The notes under the pieces are model-generated. The model worked only from the letters and a program-made list of their open reading frames with translations, ran no database searches and was not told where the DNA came from. A DNA stretch of 64,000 nucleotides, taken from the NCBI GenBank assembly GCA_964369635.1, contig CAYJGN010000001.1:1-64000 (forward strand), in the 5' to 3' direction. Below, piece by piece: positions 1-8,569 of the stretch (the stretch's first letter is position 1; each line of letters opens with the position of its first letter). The translations under genes and the position numbers were made by a program. This DNA is from CAYJGN01 sp964369635. Lineage in GTDB: Bacteria > Bacillota > Clostridia > Oscillospirales > Ruminococcaceae.

Positions 1-50
1 GTGACCCTCTGCTTGTAAGGCAGATGCTCTCCCAGCTGAGCTATGCTCCC
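1..50 (-). tRNA. tRNA-Val (TAC anticodon), 5' part only
   Basis: Read on the minus strand the gene starts at 50 with acceptor GGGAGCA, then a D-arm with AGCTCAGCTGGGAGAGC, then anticodon stem TCTGC/GCAGA closing the seven-base loop CTTACAA. The anticodon is TAC, which reads GUA (valine). The variable loop is cut at the window edge, so the T-arm and the 3' acceptor strand lie outside. A strong promoter lies just upstream (81-109). Confidence 0.93.
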
Positions 51-80
51 ACAGTGTCGCTTCGTTTAGCGACGAAAACT

Positions 81-109
81 ATAATACAACAGATTTTCCG
101 AATTGTCAA
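81..109 (-). promoter_or_regulatory. Promoter of the tRNA-Val gene or tRNA cluster
   Basis: On the minus strand a perfect -35 box TTGACA (104-109) is separated by 17 bases from TATTAT (81-86). It is 31 bases upstream of the tRNA 5' end. A small GTCGC/GCGAC inverted repeat (56-73) lies between promoter and tRNA, in the part that would be removed as 5' leader. Confidence 0.8.
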
Positions 110-147
110 TAGCTTTTATGATTTTTTTTACAAATACTTTTCATTTG

Positions 148-1020
148 TCAATTTTCAACAATTTCCCTCAACTCTTCTTCGGAAAAATTATACTTTTTAT
201 CGCAGAAATGACAGACAACTTCCGCCCCTTTATCCTCATCTGCTATTGCTAAAATTTCATCTTTAGAAATATTTTTAAATGCTTTTAATATTCTTTTCTT
301 ACTACAATTACATTCATAACTATTTTCAAAGGAATCTAAAATTTCAAGTGTAAAACTTGGAAGGATTTTTTTAGCTATATTGTACAAATCCACTTCTTCT
401 GTTAGAAGAGTTGTTATCGGCAACAGCTTATTTATATCCTCTTCAACAGCTTTTATTGTCCGCTCATCTGCTCCTGGCAGAAGCGATATAACAAAACCAC
501 CTGCCGCTTTAATAGAATGATCGGTATCAACTAAAACACCGAGCGCCGTGACAGAGCCAGTCTGCTCGCTCGTCGCAAAATAATGGGTTAAATCTTCCGC
601 TATCTCACCGCTGACTATTGGAGTTTGCCCAACATATGGCTCTTTTAAACCGATATCTTTTATAACCGTTAAAAAGCCGTCCGTACCAACAGCTCCTTTA
701 ACATCAAGCTTGCCTATATCGTTTAGCGGTAGATCAACATCGCTATTTATCGCATACCCTTTTACTGTTCCATAGCTATCTGAGACCGCTAAAATGGTCC
801 CTGTGGGGCCTTTTCCATTGAGCCTTAGAGTTATGCTATCTCGCTCCCCTTTAAGCGATACCCCCATTAAAGCAGCTCCTGTGAGCAATCTGCCGAGAGC
901 CGCTGAAACTACAGGTGTAGTATTATGGATATCGTGCGCTTTTTGCACTATATCTTTGCTATCTGAAATGATAAGCGATATCGCTCCATCATTTGATATG
1001 CATCTTATTATTTTGCCCAT
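148..1020 (-). CDS. hslO: Hsp33 redox-regulated chaperonin
   Basis: Cytoplasmic holdase chaperone that is switched on by oxidation and protects unfolding proteins during oxidative and heat stress. The 290-residue length is normal for the family. The C-terminal zinc redox switch is visible as CNC (about residues 237-239) and CHFC (about 270-273), the four cysteines that bind Zn in the reduced form. I chose the ATG at 1020 (MGKII...) because GAGGAAA lies seven bases before it; an upstream in-frame start at 1038 has no comparable site. The gene overlaps the 3' end of the methyltransferase gene by 32 bases, so the two are translationally coupled in a yerC-methyltransferase-hslO unit. Confidence 0.95.
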   Translation of the reverse strand: MGKIIRCISNDGAISLIISDSKDIVQKAHDIHNTTPVVSAALGRLLTGAALMGVSLKGERDSITLRLNGKGPTGTILAVSDSYGTVKGYAINSDVDLPLNDIGKLDVKGAVGTDGFLTVIKDIGLKEPYVGQTPIVSGEIAEDLTHYFATSEQTGSVTALGVLVDTDHSIKAAGGFVISLLPGADERTIKAVEEDINKLLPITTLLTEEVDLYNIAKKILPSFTLEILDSFENSYECNCSKKRILKAFKNISKDEILAIADEDKGAEVVCHFCDKKYNFSEEELREIVEN

Positions 1021-1744
1021 ACAATTTCCTCGCAACAAATGTTATTCTTTCTGTTTTTTCTGATACCTGATTTTCAGTATAGTCATCAGTTACCGATATA
1101 ATCTCATAACCATTTTCTTTTAAAATTTCAACAGCAAGCAGAGGCTCTATTAGAATTTCTCTAAAACTCTGCTCTTCTCTTATATATCTATCTCCCGACT
1201 TAATAAAAAAATCAAGAAATATATCAACCGAGCCGCTCTCTTCATCATATTCATTCTGCCATGTTGTATAGATATCATCAAGTGGGTAGATAAATGCATT
1301 ATTACCCATAACCTCGCTGTGCTTGTACCTGCTGTTTATATCAAAAATCAAAAGACCATCTTTTTCAGTAAAAAGAGAAACTCTCTCTATAACCTCTCTG
1401 AAATCTTCAATACAACTTAGATGATTAAACCCATCCAAAACACAAGTTGCAAGATTAATAGTGCCATAAAGGTCGAGCTCTGTTACATCTTGATTTAAAT
1501 AAACAGTCTTATCGTCTTTTTCGCGTGCGTAAATAAGCATATCAAATGATGAGTCAACACCAATACTCTCAAAGCCCCTATCGGTTAGCATCTTGCTAAT
1601 CGTCCCTGTTCCGCAACAAAGATCAAGGGCAATACTCCCCTCTTCAAGGCTTTCTGATTTGCTCATAATAAAATTAATTATTTTTTCATAATCAACATTT
1701 AAAGTTAGCTCATCATAGACTTTGCAAAACGCATCACTATACAT
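989..1744 (-). CDS. Class I SAM-dependent methyltransferase
   Basis: Small cytoplasmic methyltransferase of about 251 residues. Motif I is clear as LDLCCGTGTIS (about residues 41-51), followed by an acidic residue in GVDSSFDML that would bind the ribose of S-adenosylmethionine, and motif III-like region around NLATCVLDGFNHL. This fold type methylates small molecules or proteins; the sequence does not show the substrate. It starts at the last base of the yerC stop codon (TAATG overlap) and runs into hslO, so the three genes form one operon. Similar methyltransferases often sit near hslO or yerC in Clostridia, but I do not infer a specific function. Confidence 0.85.
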   Translation of the reverse strand: MYSDAFCKVYDELTLNVDYEKIINFIMSKSESLEEGSIALDLCCGTGTISKMLTDRGFESIGVDSSFDMLIYAREKDDKTVYLNQDVTELDLYGTINLATCVLDGFNHLSCIEDFREVIERVSLFTEKDGLLIFDINSRYKHSEVMGNNAFIYPLDDIYTTWQNEYDEESGSVDIFLDFFIKSGDRYIREEQSFREILIEPLLAVEILKENGYEIISVTDDYTENQVSEKTERITFVARKLYGQNNKMHIK

Positions 1745-2028
1745 TATTTAAGCCTTTCAAGAACGGTATCATACCCGCCATCACCAAATTGAAGCGCTCT
1801 GTTTACACGGCTTATAGTTGCAGTGCTTGCACCTGTCGCCTTGACAATATCATTATAAACTTTACCTTCTTTTAGCATCTTTGCAACACAAAGACGTTGC
1901 GATAAGGCGCGAAGCTCTTGTACTGTACAGATATCCTCAAAAAATTTATCGCACTCATCAATAGTTTCAAGCGATAATACTGCCTTAAATAGATCGGTCA
2001 CAAAATCATTCGATAGTTTACTGTTCAT
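1744..2028 (-). CDS. yerC: YerC/YecD family TrpR-like transcriptional regulator
   Basis: A 94-residue DNA-binding protein of the TrpR-related YerC/YecD family common in Firmicutes. The sequence is nearly all helix and carries a helix-turn-helix with the family signature around VKATGASTATISRVNRAL (about residues 62-79). In TrpR the same fold senses tryptophan, but no ligand is established for YerC. It is the first gene of an operon with the methyltransferase and hslO and has its own promoter at 2071-2099. The start ATG at 2028 follows AAGGAGATTGAA. Confidence 0.9.
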   Translation of the reverse strand: MNSKLSNDFVTDLFKAVLSLETIDECDKFFEDICTVQELRALSQRLCVAKMLKEGKVYNDIVKATGASTATISRVNRALQFGDGGYDTVLERLK

Positions 2029-2070
2029 TTCAATCTCCTTAAAATGACTGTTAAAATTATTTGTACCTAA

Positions 2071-2099
2071 ATTTTAACACACTAAAGTCTAAAAGTAAA
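2071..2099 (-). promoter_or_regulatory. Promoter of the yerC operon
   Basis: Minus-strand -35 TTTACT (2094-2099), 17-base spacer, -10 TAAAAT (2071-2076) with an extended -10 TG one base upstream. It lies in the 85-base gap between lysA and yerC, which suggests that yerC is transcribed separately from lysA, although no clear terminator follows lysA. Confidence 0.6.
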
Positions 2100-2113
2100 T
2101 ATCTGCAAGGCGA

Positions 2114-3415
2114 TTAATAAACATCATTTTTAATAAGATCATCAAGGGTTTCTCTTTTAACAACAACTCTCGATTCACCATCGCTTACAAAAACAACTGC
2201 TGCTCTTGTTATTCTATTATAGTTTGAAGCCATCGAATAGTTATAAGCACCTGTTGAAAGGACTGCTAATATATCTCCAACTTCAGGAGATTGAATAGCG
2301 GTATTCTCTTGAATTAAATCTCCGCTCTCACAGCATTTACCAGCAATAGTCACGACAGCATCTTTTTGCATTGTAGCTTTATTTGCGATAACTGCGCTAT
2401 AATCTGATTTATATAGAGCGTATCTCGGGTTATCGGTCATTCCGCCATCAATCGAGAGATAAGTTCTTATGTTTGGTATCTCTTTAATACCACCAACCTT
2501 ATATAACGTTATCCCAGCGTCACCAACAACCGCTCTGCCGGGCTCAATAACGATAAAAGGCACATCAAGCGATAAAGCTTTACACTTATCATGTACCGCA
2601 ACAGATACCTTTTCCATATATTTTGCACTATCCTCAGGGTCATGCTCATCAAGGTATTTAATTCCAAAGCCACCACCGAGGTTTAGAACAGTCATACTAT
2701 GTGATAATTCATCGCGGACTTTACCTATAAACTCTATTAAACGCTCAGCTGCAAGAACAAAAGGGTCGATATCGAATATCTGCGATCCTATATGGCAATG
2801 AACGCCAACAAGCTCTAAGTTGCTATAGGTGATAGCTTGCTTTGCAGCATCATATGCTTCACCAGTTTCAAGGGCAAAGCCGAATTTCGAGTCTATCTGC
2901 CCTGTTCTTATAAAATCGTGAGTATGTGCATCAATTCCCGGTTTTATCCGAAGCAGTATTTTAACCTTTTTAGCGCCTATGCTTGCAACAGAGTTTAAAA
3001 GCATAAGCTCGTTTAAGTTATCAACAACTATATAGCCAACACCATGCATAACTGCAAATTCAATCTCATCAAGGGTTTTGTTGTTGCCATGGAAAAAGAC
3101 CTTTTCCATCGGCAGCGAGGATTTGCTTATAGTATAAAGCTCACCGATAGAAACCGCATCGCAACCAATTCCCTGCTCGTTGCAAATGTTATAAATTGAA
3201 ACGCAAGAAAAAGCTTTACTTGCATAGGCTACAAGACCATTTCCACCGTAATACTTATCAATTGAACTTTTAAAGCTCTTTATATTCTCAATAATTTTTT
3301 TCTCGCTCATAACATAGAGCGGCGTACCATACTGCTCTACTAAATCAGTTGTCCGCACTCCCTCATAGGTTAAAATCCCATTACTGTCTGTATCAAGTCC
3401 TTTATTAATAAACAT
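2114..3415 (-). CDS. lysA: Diaminopimelate decarboxylase
   Basis: PLP enzyme that decarboxylates meso-2,6-diaminopimelate to L-lysine, the last step of lysine synthesis. The 433-residue protein has an alanine-racemase-like barrel with the PLP lysine in AYASKAF (about residue 67), glycine-rich phosphate binding GGGFGIKY (about 247-254), and the C-terminal sheet domain with CCESGD (about 361-366), whose cysteine and glutamate act on substrate at the dimer interface. ATG at 3415 follows AGGGG. It stands alone between the ysxC terminator (3461-3488) and the yerC promoter. No lysine riboswitch is visible in the 105 bases upstream. Confidence 0.96.
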   Translation of the reverse strand: MFINKGLDTDSNGILTYEGVRTTDLVEQYGTPLYVMSEKKIIENIKSFKSSIDKYYGGNGLVAYASKAFSCVSIYNICNEQGIGCDAVSIGELYTISKSSLPMEKVFFHGNNKTLDEIEFAVMHGVGYIVVDNLNELMLLNSVASIGAKKVKILLRIKPGIDAHTHDFIRTGQIDSKFGFALETGEAYDAAKQAITYSNLELVGVHCHIGSQIFDIDPFVLAAERLIEFIGKVRDELSHSMTVLNLGGGFGIKYLDEHDPEDSAKYMEKVSVAVHDKCKALSLDVPFIVIEPGRAVVGDAGITLYKVGGIKEIPNIRTYLSIDGGMTDNPRYALYKSDYSAVIANKATMQKDAVVTIAGKCCESGDLIQENTAIQSPEVGDILAVLSTGAYNYSMASNYNRITRAAVVFVSDGESRVVVKRETLDDLIKNDVY

Positions 3416-3460
3416 TTCTACCCCTTTTCAAAACCTTAAATTTATTATTATAAAACCTTA

Positions 3461-3488
3461 AAAATCCCCGAAATACAACGGAGATTTT
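3461..3488 (-). terminator. Probable intrinsic terminator after ysxC
   Basis: On the minus strand AAAATCtCCG pairs with CGGgGATTTT around a short loop and is followed by TTTTTAAGGTTTT. It closes the tig-clpP-clpX-lon-ysxC unit ahead of lysA. Confidence 0.55.
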
Positions 3489-3520
3489 CTGATTTTTACT
3501 ACCAAATAAACCTTAAACAA

Positions 3521-4108
3521 TTAATCCCCGATTATCTCAACTAAAATATTTTGAAGCTCATCTATCCCCCATCCCTTCTCTGAAGAGGTAACAACATGAA
3601 CTATATCATCAAAATACGAAAGTTTTTCTCGAAATGAATTTATAGTTTCTTCACCTTTTTTCGGTGAAAGTTTATCTGCTTTTGTAAAAGAAATTATAAA
3701 TGGTATCTCGCCCGCAACAAGCTGCTCTATCATTGCAAGGTCTATCTCCATTGCATTATGCCTTAAATCAACAAGCACAACAGCTAAATCAAACTCACGA
3801 GAAAAAAGATACTCGGTTATAATTGACGAGAAAAGCGATTTTTCTTTCTTCGACTTTTTAGCATACCCATAACCCGGTAAATCTATTATGCGAATTTCCT
3901 TAGCAAGATAGCTGTTTATTGTTGCTGTTTTTCCAGGCGTTGCCGAAACACGGGCAAGCCCTCGCCTTCCCATCGTTTTGTTTATAAGCGAGGATTTCCC
4001 AACGTTTGAACGGCCACAGAAGACAACCTCCGGCCTATCTATCTCCGGTAATCCGCTATTCTGCACTGCTGATATTTCAAAATCAAATTTAATACTGCTA
4101 AACTTCAT
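3521..4108 (-). CDS. ysxC: Ribosome biogenesis GTP-binding protein EngB/YsxC
   Basis: Essential TrmE-Era-Septin-like GTPase that takes part in 50S subunit assembly. The 195 residues match the family. Visible motifs are G1 GRSNVGKSS (about 32-40), the switch I threonine in SATPGKTATIN, G3 DLPGYG (about 76-81), G4 TKAD (about 141-144) and G5 TSSEKG. It follows lon by eight bases at the end of the tig-clpP-clpX-lon operon, a common Firmicute arrangement. ATG at 4108 follows GAGGGAATT. Confidence 0.95.
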   Translation of the reverse strand: MKFSSIKFDFEISAVQNSGLPEIDRPEVVFCGRSNVGKSSLINKTMGRRGLARVSATPGKTATINSYLAKEIRIIDLPGYGYAKKSKKEKSLFSSIITEYLFSREFDLAVVLVDLRHNAMEIDLAMIEQLVAGEIPFIISFTKADKLSPKKGEETINSFREKLSYFDDIVHVVTSSEKGWGIDELQNILVEIIGD

Positions 4109-4116
4109 AATTCCCT

Positions 4117-6528
4117 CTATGATATAGCATAATCCGGATTCGCAAGCTGTTCTGCTGTTAAATTTACTTTTGCATTTTCAAGATATGCGTATTCACTAAT
4201 CTCGGTATCAACAAGTGCCGATACAATAACATCAAGAACATTTTTAACAGGAACAAACTTTAAATCCTCGCGCACTGCAGAGTCTATATCATCAAGATCC
4301 TTTATATTTTCAAATGGCATAATAATGGTACTAAGCTTTGAGCGATGCGCCGCCATGCTTTTTTCCTTTAGTCCACCAATTGGTAACACTCTACCCCTTA
4401 TCGTTACCTCGCCAGTCATCGCAACATCATGGCGAACAGGGATATTTAATAGCGAGGATATAAGCGCTGTAGTTATAGTTATACCTGCAGATGGGCCATC
4501 TTTTGGAATAGCTCCTTCTGGTGCATGTATATGAACATCAATCTTTGATATAAAGTTTTCAGGTAGCTTTAGCTTATCTGAAATGCTCTTCACATAAGAA
4601 ACCGCCGCTTTTGCACTCTCTTCCATAACCTTACCAAGATTACCTGTTATCTCAATTTTCCCGCTACCCGGCATAGTTGCAACTTCAATAGTTAAAAGCT
4701 CACCGCCAACAGAAGTCCATGCAAGACCATTAACAACACCAACTTGATTTTTCTTTGCCGCTAAATCATCGTTATATCTTGGTTTACCAAGCAGATCATT
4801 AAGTTCGTTTTTTGTAACGGTATAAGAAGTTATCTTCTCATCAACAATCTTCATCGCAGTTTTACGGGCAATTTTCGCTATCTCACGCTCAAGTGTTCTA
4901 ACACCTGATTCTCTTGTATACCTATCAATAACCTCAAAAATTGCATCATCTTTTATTTTAAGCAGACCTTTTTTAATACCATTTTTCTCCATCTGCTTTG
5001 CTATTAAATATTTTTTTGCGATATTAAACTTCTCATCCCTTGTATAGCTACCAAGCTCGATAACATCCATTCTATCAAGAAGAGGTGCTGGAATTGACGA
5101 TAGAGTGTTTGCTGTTGTTAAAAATAGCGCCTCACTAACATCAAAAGGCATCTCGATATAATGATCTCTAAAATGCATATTCTGCTCACTATCAAGCACC
5201 TCAAGAAGAGCAGACGAAGGGTCCCCCTTATAGTCGCTTGAAAGCTTATCTATTTCATCGAGTAAAATAAGAGGATTTTTGCTTTTCGCCTTTATAAATC
5301 CATCGATAATACGGCCAGGCATAGAGCCTACGTATGTTTTTCTATGTCCCCTTATATCCGACTCATCGCGAACACCACCGAGAGCAATTCGCACATAGTT
5401 TCTGCCCATAGCTTTCGCAACTGACTTCGCAACAGAAGTTTTACCAACACCTGGAGGCCCAACAAGACAGATAATCTGCCCATCAACCTTCTCTTTGAGG
5501 GTTAGCACCGCTAAAACTTCCAAAACCCTCTCTTTAACTTTATCAAGTCCGTAATGGTCACGGTTAAGGGTTTTTCGAGCTTTATCAATATTCGTATTTG
5601 TTTTCGTTTTAACGCTATATGGAAGCTCAAGACAGGTTTCGATATAATTCCTCACCACCGCCGCCTCTTGCGAGCTATATGGCAGTTTTACAAGCCTCTC
5701 AACTTCCTTGTTTAGCTTATCCGTCACCTCTTTTGGTGCACCGAGTTTTTCTATGCTCTCTTTATATCTATAGTATTCTTCTTCAGCCTCTTCACCCTCG
5801 CCGAGCTCATTTGAAATAACTTTGAGCTGTTCGCGCAAAAAGTAATCTTTTTGGTTTTTATCCATCTGCTCACGAACATTTTCAAGTATCTCCTGCTCAA
5901 GGGATAGAATACTGTTCTCGCTCTCCATCATCAAGACAAGCTGCTCTAAACGTTTCGTTGGGTTTGACTGCTCAAGGATTTTCTGAGCATTAAGTGCTTT
6001 AAAAACAAGGTTGCCAGAAATAAACTCAACAAGCTCTACCGGGTCATTCATAAGATGAATATTGCTTATTATATCTTTCGGCATACGCGGACTAAGCGCT
6101 GAATATTCATCAAAGAGCATCTTTATAGTTCTCATTAAAGCATCATTTTTATTAACATTTTTAACCTTTTGCAGTGGATGCTCAATAACTTGCGCCATCA
6201 AAAAAGGCTCAGTAGCTACAAAGCTCTCAATTTTTGCTCTGCAGATACCCTCAACCATAACCTTAACTCCACCATCTGTTGTTTTGATTATCTGATTGAT
6301 TTTTGAGATAACTCCAACTTTAAAAACATCATCTTCACTGGGATCATCAATGCTCAAATCCTTTTGTGCTGATAAAAATATAAGTTGGTCAGTCTCCATT
6401 GCACGACGTATAGCCGCTATTGATTTTTTTCTTCCTACATCAAAGTTTAGCACCATCGACGGAAAAATAACAAATCCTCGAAGCGCTACCATAGGGTAGG
6501 TATTATTCATAAAACTGTAACTGCTCAT
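4117..6528 (-). CDS. lon: ATP-dependent Lon protease
   Basis: Cytoplasmic AAA+ serine protease that degrades misfolded and regulatory proteins. The 803 residues show the order of LonA: N-terminal LON substrate domain (about 10-205), coiled-coil region, AAA+ module with Walker A GPPGVGKTS (about 355-363) and Walker B LILLDEIDKL, and the protease domain with catalytic serine in KDGPSAGIT (about 678) and the partner lysine in GLKEKSMAA (about 720). It lies between clpX and ysxC, transcribed in the same direction, with a 104-base gap that holds a clpX-proximal hairpin. Confidence 0.97.
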   Translation of the reverse strand: MSSYSFMNNTYPMVALRGFVIFPSMVLNFDVGRKKSIAAIRRAMETDQLIFLSAQKDLSIDDPSEDDVFKVGVISKINQIIKTTDGGVKVMVEGICRAKIESFVATEPFLMAQVIEHPLQKVKNVNKNDALMRTIKMLFDEYSALSPRMPKDIISNIHLMNDPVELVEFISGNLVFKALNAQKILEQSNPTKRLEQLVLMMESENSILSLEQEILENVREQMDKNQKDYFLREQLKVISNELGEGEEAEEEYYRYKESIEKLGAPKEVTDKLNKEVERLVKLPYSSQEAAVVRNYIETCLELPYSVKTKTNTNIDKARKTLNRDHYGLDKVKERVLEVLAVLTLKEKVDGQIICLVGPPGVGKTSVAKSVAKAMGRNYVRIALGGVRDESDIRGHRKTYVGSMPGRIIDGFIKAKSKNPLILLDEIDKLSSDYKGDPSSALLEVLDSEQNMHFRDHYIEMPFDVSEALFLTTANTLSSIPAPLLDRMDVIELGSYTRDEKFNIAKKYLIAKQMEKNGIKKGLLKIKDDAIFEVIDRYTRESGVRTLEREIAKIARKTAMKIVDEKITSYTVTKNELNDLLGKPRYNDDLAAKKNQVGVVNGLAWTSVGGELLTIEVATMPGSGKIEITGNLGKVMEESAKAAVSYVKSISDKLKLPENFISKIDVHIHAPEGAIPKDGPSAGITITTALISSLLNIPVRHDVAMTGEVTIRGRVLPIGGLKEKSMAAHRSKLSTIIMPFENIKDLDDIDSAVREDLKFVPVKNVLDVIVSALVDTEISEYAYLENAKVNLTAEQLANPDYAIS

Positions 6529-6604
6529 AACTTCACCATCCTCTTGCAGTAGTTTTTATTTTCTTAATTATACTACATTTGTGTGTTTTTTTAAAGATAA
6601 ATAT

Positions 6605-6630
6605 TTAAACCGCTCAAAAGAGCGGTTTAA
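6605..6630 (-). terminator. Hairpin directly after clpX on the strand... upstream of lon
   Basis: Perfect inverted repeat TTAAACCGCTC / GAGCGGTTTAA with an AAAA (plus strand) loop, three bases past the clpX stop codon, since genes run leftwards. The downstream run is only moderately T-rich (ATATTTATCTTT), so it may be a partial terminator that lowers lon and ysxC expression relative to clpX, or an RNA-stability element. Confidence 0.6.
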
Positions 6631-6632
6631 CG

Positions 6633-7943
6633 TTAAGCATAATTTTTATTTGTCTTCGCCTGTTGTTTGCTCTTTATTTTAAGTGACTTTGAAACCCTCG
6701 AAGAATCCCGCTCATAAATAGGCTCTGCACCCTCTAAAACCGTTTCTTTCGTTATCTCAATATGCGAAATTTCATGGTCACTTGGCACATCATACATTAT
6801 ATCAGATAGAATATCCTCCATAATTGAACGGATACCGCGCGCTCCAGTCTTTCGCTCGACCGCTTTTTTTGCTATTTCAAGCACTGCCTCATCTGAAAAC
6901 TTTATAGCAACATCATCAAGCTCAAACAGCCTTTTATACTGCTTTATAATAGCATCTTTCGGTTTTGTTATTATCTCTACTAACATTTCTTCTGAGAGCG
7001 CTGTCAGCGAAGTTATAACAGGAAGACGGCCGACAATTTCTGGTATTAGACCGTATTTCACAAGATCAATCGGCTCAACCTTTTGCAGAAGATTCATTGC
7101 ATCAAGCTCTTTTTTACTCTGAACTTTCGCTCCAAAACCAATAGCAGAAGATGCTACTCTCTTCTCGATTATCTTCTCCATACCCTCAAAAGCACCACCG
7201 CAGATAAAGAGGATATTAGTAGTATCTATCTGGATAAAGTCCTGGTGCGGATGCTTTCTACCACCGCTCGGTGGAACATTCGCAACAGTCCCTTCGATAA
7301 TTTTAAGAAGAGCTTGTTGAACACCCTCACCGCTAACATCACGGGTGATAGAGCGATTTTCGCTCTTTCTTGTTATCTTATCAATCTCGTCGATATAAAT
7401 GATACCCATTTCAGCTTTTTCAATGTCATAGTCTGCTGCTTGAATTAGCTTTAAGAGAACATTCTCAACGTCCTCACCAACATATCCCGCTTCAGTGAGC
7501 GTTGTAGCGTCAGCTATAGCAAATGGAACACCGAGCGTTCTTGCAAGGGTTTTCGCAAGCAAAGTTTTACCAACACCGGTAGGACCGAGCAGTAAAATAT
7601 TGCTCTTTTGCAGATCTATTGAATCGTTATCGTTGAAATAAACTCTTTTATAATGATTATAAACAGCTATCGACAGCGCTTTTTTAGCATCTTCTTGCCC
7701 TATAACATAATCATCAAGAACCGCTTTTAGCTCAGCTGGTTTTAAAACGGTAACATCAGAGCTATCATCTGTGAATTTCGAATTTTTACGTCGCTCAACA
7801 ACCTCTTCGTCTATTATCTTTTTGCAAAGCATAACGCATTCGTCACAGATAAAACCCTCAGGTCCCGCTATTAGTTTTTCAACTTTATCTTGGGTTTTAC
7901 CGCAAAAGCTGCAATAAGGGTTTTCATATTCGTATTTTGCCAT
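6633..7943 (-). CDS. clpX: ATP-dependent Clp protease ATP-binding subunit ClpX
   Basis: Hexameric AAA+ unfoldase that feeds substrates into ClpP. The 436 residues include the N-terminal zinc-binding domain with CSFCG (about 11-15) and CDEC (about 33-36), Walker A GPTGVGKT, Walker B IYIDEIDKI, the pore loop GYVGED, and the ClpP-docking loop IGFGA. The C-terminal tail is Lys/Arg-rich. It starts 12 bases after the clpP stop codon, so clpP and clpX form one operon. Confidence 0.98.
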   Translation of the reverse strand: MAKYEYENPYCSFCGKTQDKVEKLIAGPEGFICDECVMLCKKIIDEEVVERRKNSKFTDDSSDVTVLKPAELKAVLDDYVIGQEDAKKALSIAVYNHYKRVYFNDNDSIDLQKSNILLLGPTGVGKTLLAKTLARTLGVPFAIADATTLTEAGYVGEDVENVLLKLIQAADYDIEKAEMGIIYIDEIDKITRKSENRSITRDVSGEGVQQALLKIIEGTVANVPPSGGRKHPHQDFIQIDTTNILFICGGAFEGMEKIIEKRVASSAIGFGAKVQSKKELDAMNLLQKVEPIDLVKYGLIPEIVGRLPVITSLTALSEEMLVEIITKPKDAIIKQYKRLFELDDVAIKFSDEAVLEIAKKAVERKTGARGIRSIMEDILSDIMYDVPSDHEISHIEITKETVLEGAEPIYERDSSRVSKSLKIKSKQQAKTNKNYA

Positions 7944-7954
7944 TAAGTGTTACC

Positions 7955-8536
7955 TCATCTTTTATCTATAACTGTATCAATTAGACCGTAGTCTGCAGCT
8001 TCTCTCGCCGTCATAAAATTATCTCTATCGGTATCACGAGCGATAACTTCAATAGGTCTACCTGTATTTTCAGCAAGAATTTTATTTAGATTGTCGCGGA
8101 TAGCTATAAACCTATCAGCATGGATTTTAATATCAGAAGTCTGACCTCTCATACCTCCAAGTGGTTGGTGTATCATTATCTCAGAGTTTGGAAGTGCAAA
8201 TCTCTTTCCCTTCGCTCCCGAACTTAATAGAAATGCACCCATTGAAGCCGCCATACCGATACATATTGTTGAAACGTCGCATTTTATATAGTTCATCGTG
8301 TCATATATAGCCATCCCAGAAGTTACAGAACCGCCAGGACTGTTTATATAAAACTGGATATCTTTATCTGGATCTTGTCCTTCGAGGTATAGAAGTTGCG
8401 CTACGATTAACGACGCCGTAACATCGTTTACCTCTTCGCTTAAAACTATAATTCTGTCGTTTAACAGTCTTGAATAGATATCATAACTTCTCTCGCCTCT
8501 GCTTGTCTGTTCAACTACTATTGGTACTAAACTCAT
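7955..8536 (-). CDS. clpP: ATP-dependent Clp protease proteolytic subunit ClpP
   Basis: Serine peptidase that forms a tetradecameric chamber and works with ClpX. The 193-residue length is usual. The catalytic triad is visible as serine in GMAASMGAF (about 98), histidine in MIHQPLGG (about 123) and aspartate in DTDRDNFM (about 172). ATG at 8536 follows TAGGAGATAGGTGAATT. It lies 33 bases after the trigger factor gene, the classic tig-clpP-clpX order. Confidence 0.98.
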   Translation of the reverse strand: MSLVPIVVEQTSRGERSYDIYSRLLNDRIIVLSEEVNDVTASLIVAQLLYLEGQDPDKDIQFYINSPGGSVTSGMAIYDTMNYIKCDVSTICIGMAASMGAFLLSSGAKGKRFALPNSEIMIHQPLGGMRGQTSDIKIHADRFIAIRDNLNKILAENTGRPIEVIARDTDRDNFMTAREAADYGLIDTVIDKR

Positions 8537-8569
8537 AATTCACCTATCTCCTAAATATTTGAGTGAAAA

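Noticed and set aside
3416..3520. Lysine riboswitch upstream of lysA
   Set aside because: The interval is about 105 bases, too short for the lysine aptamer, and contains only a simple terminator-like hairpin.
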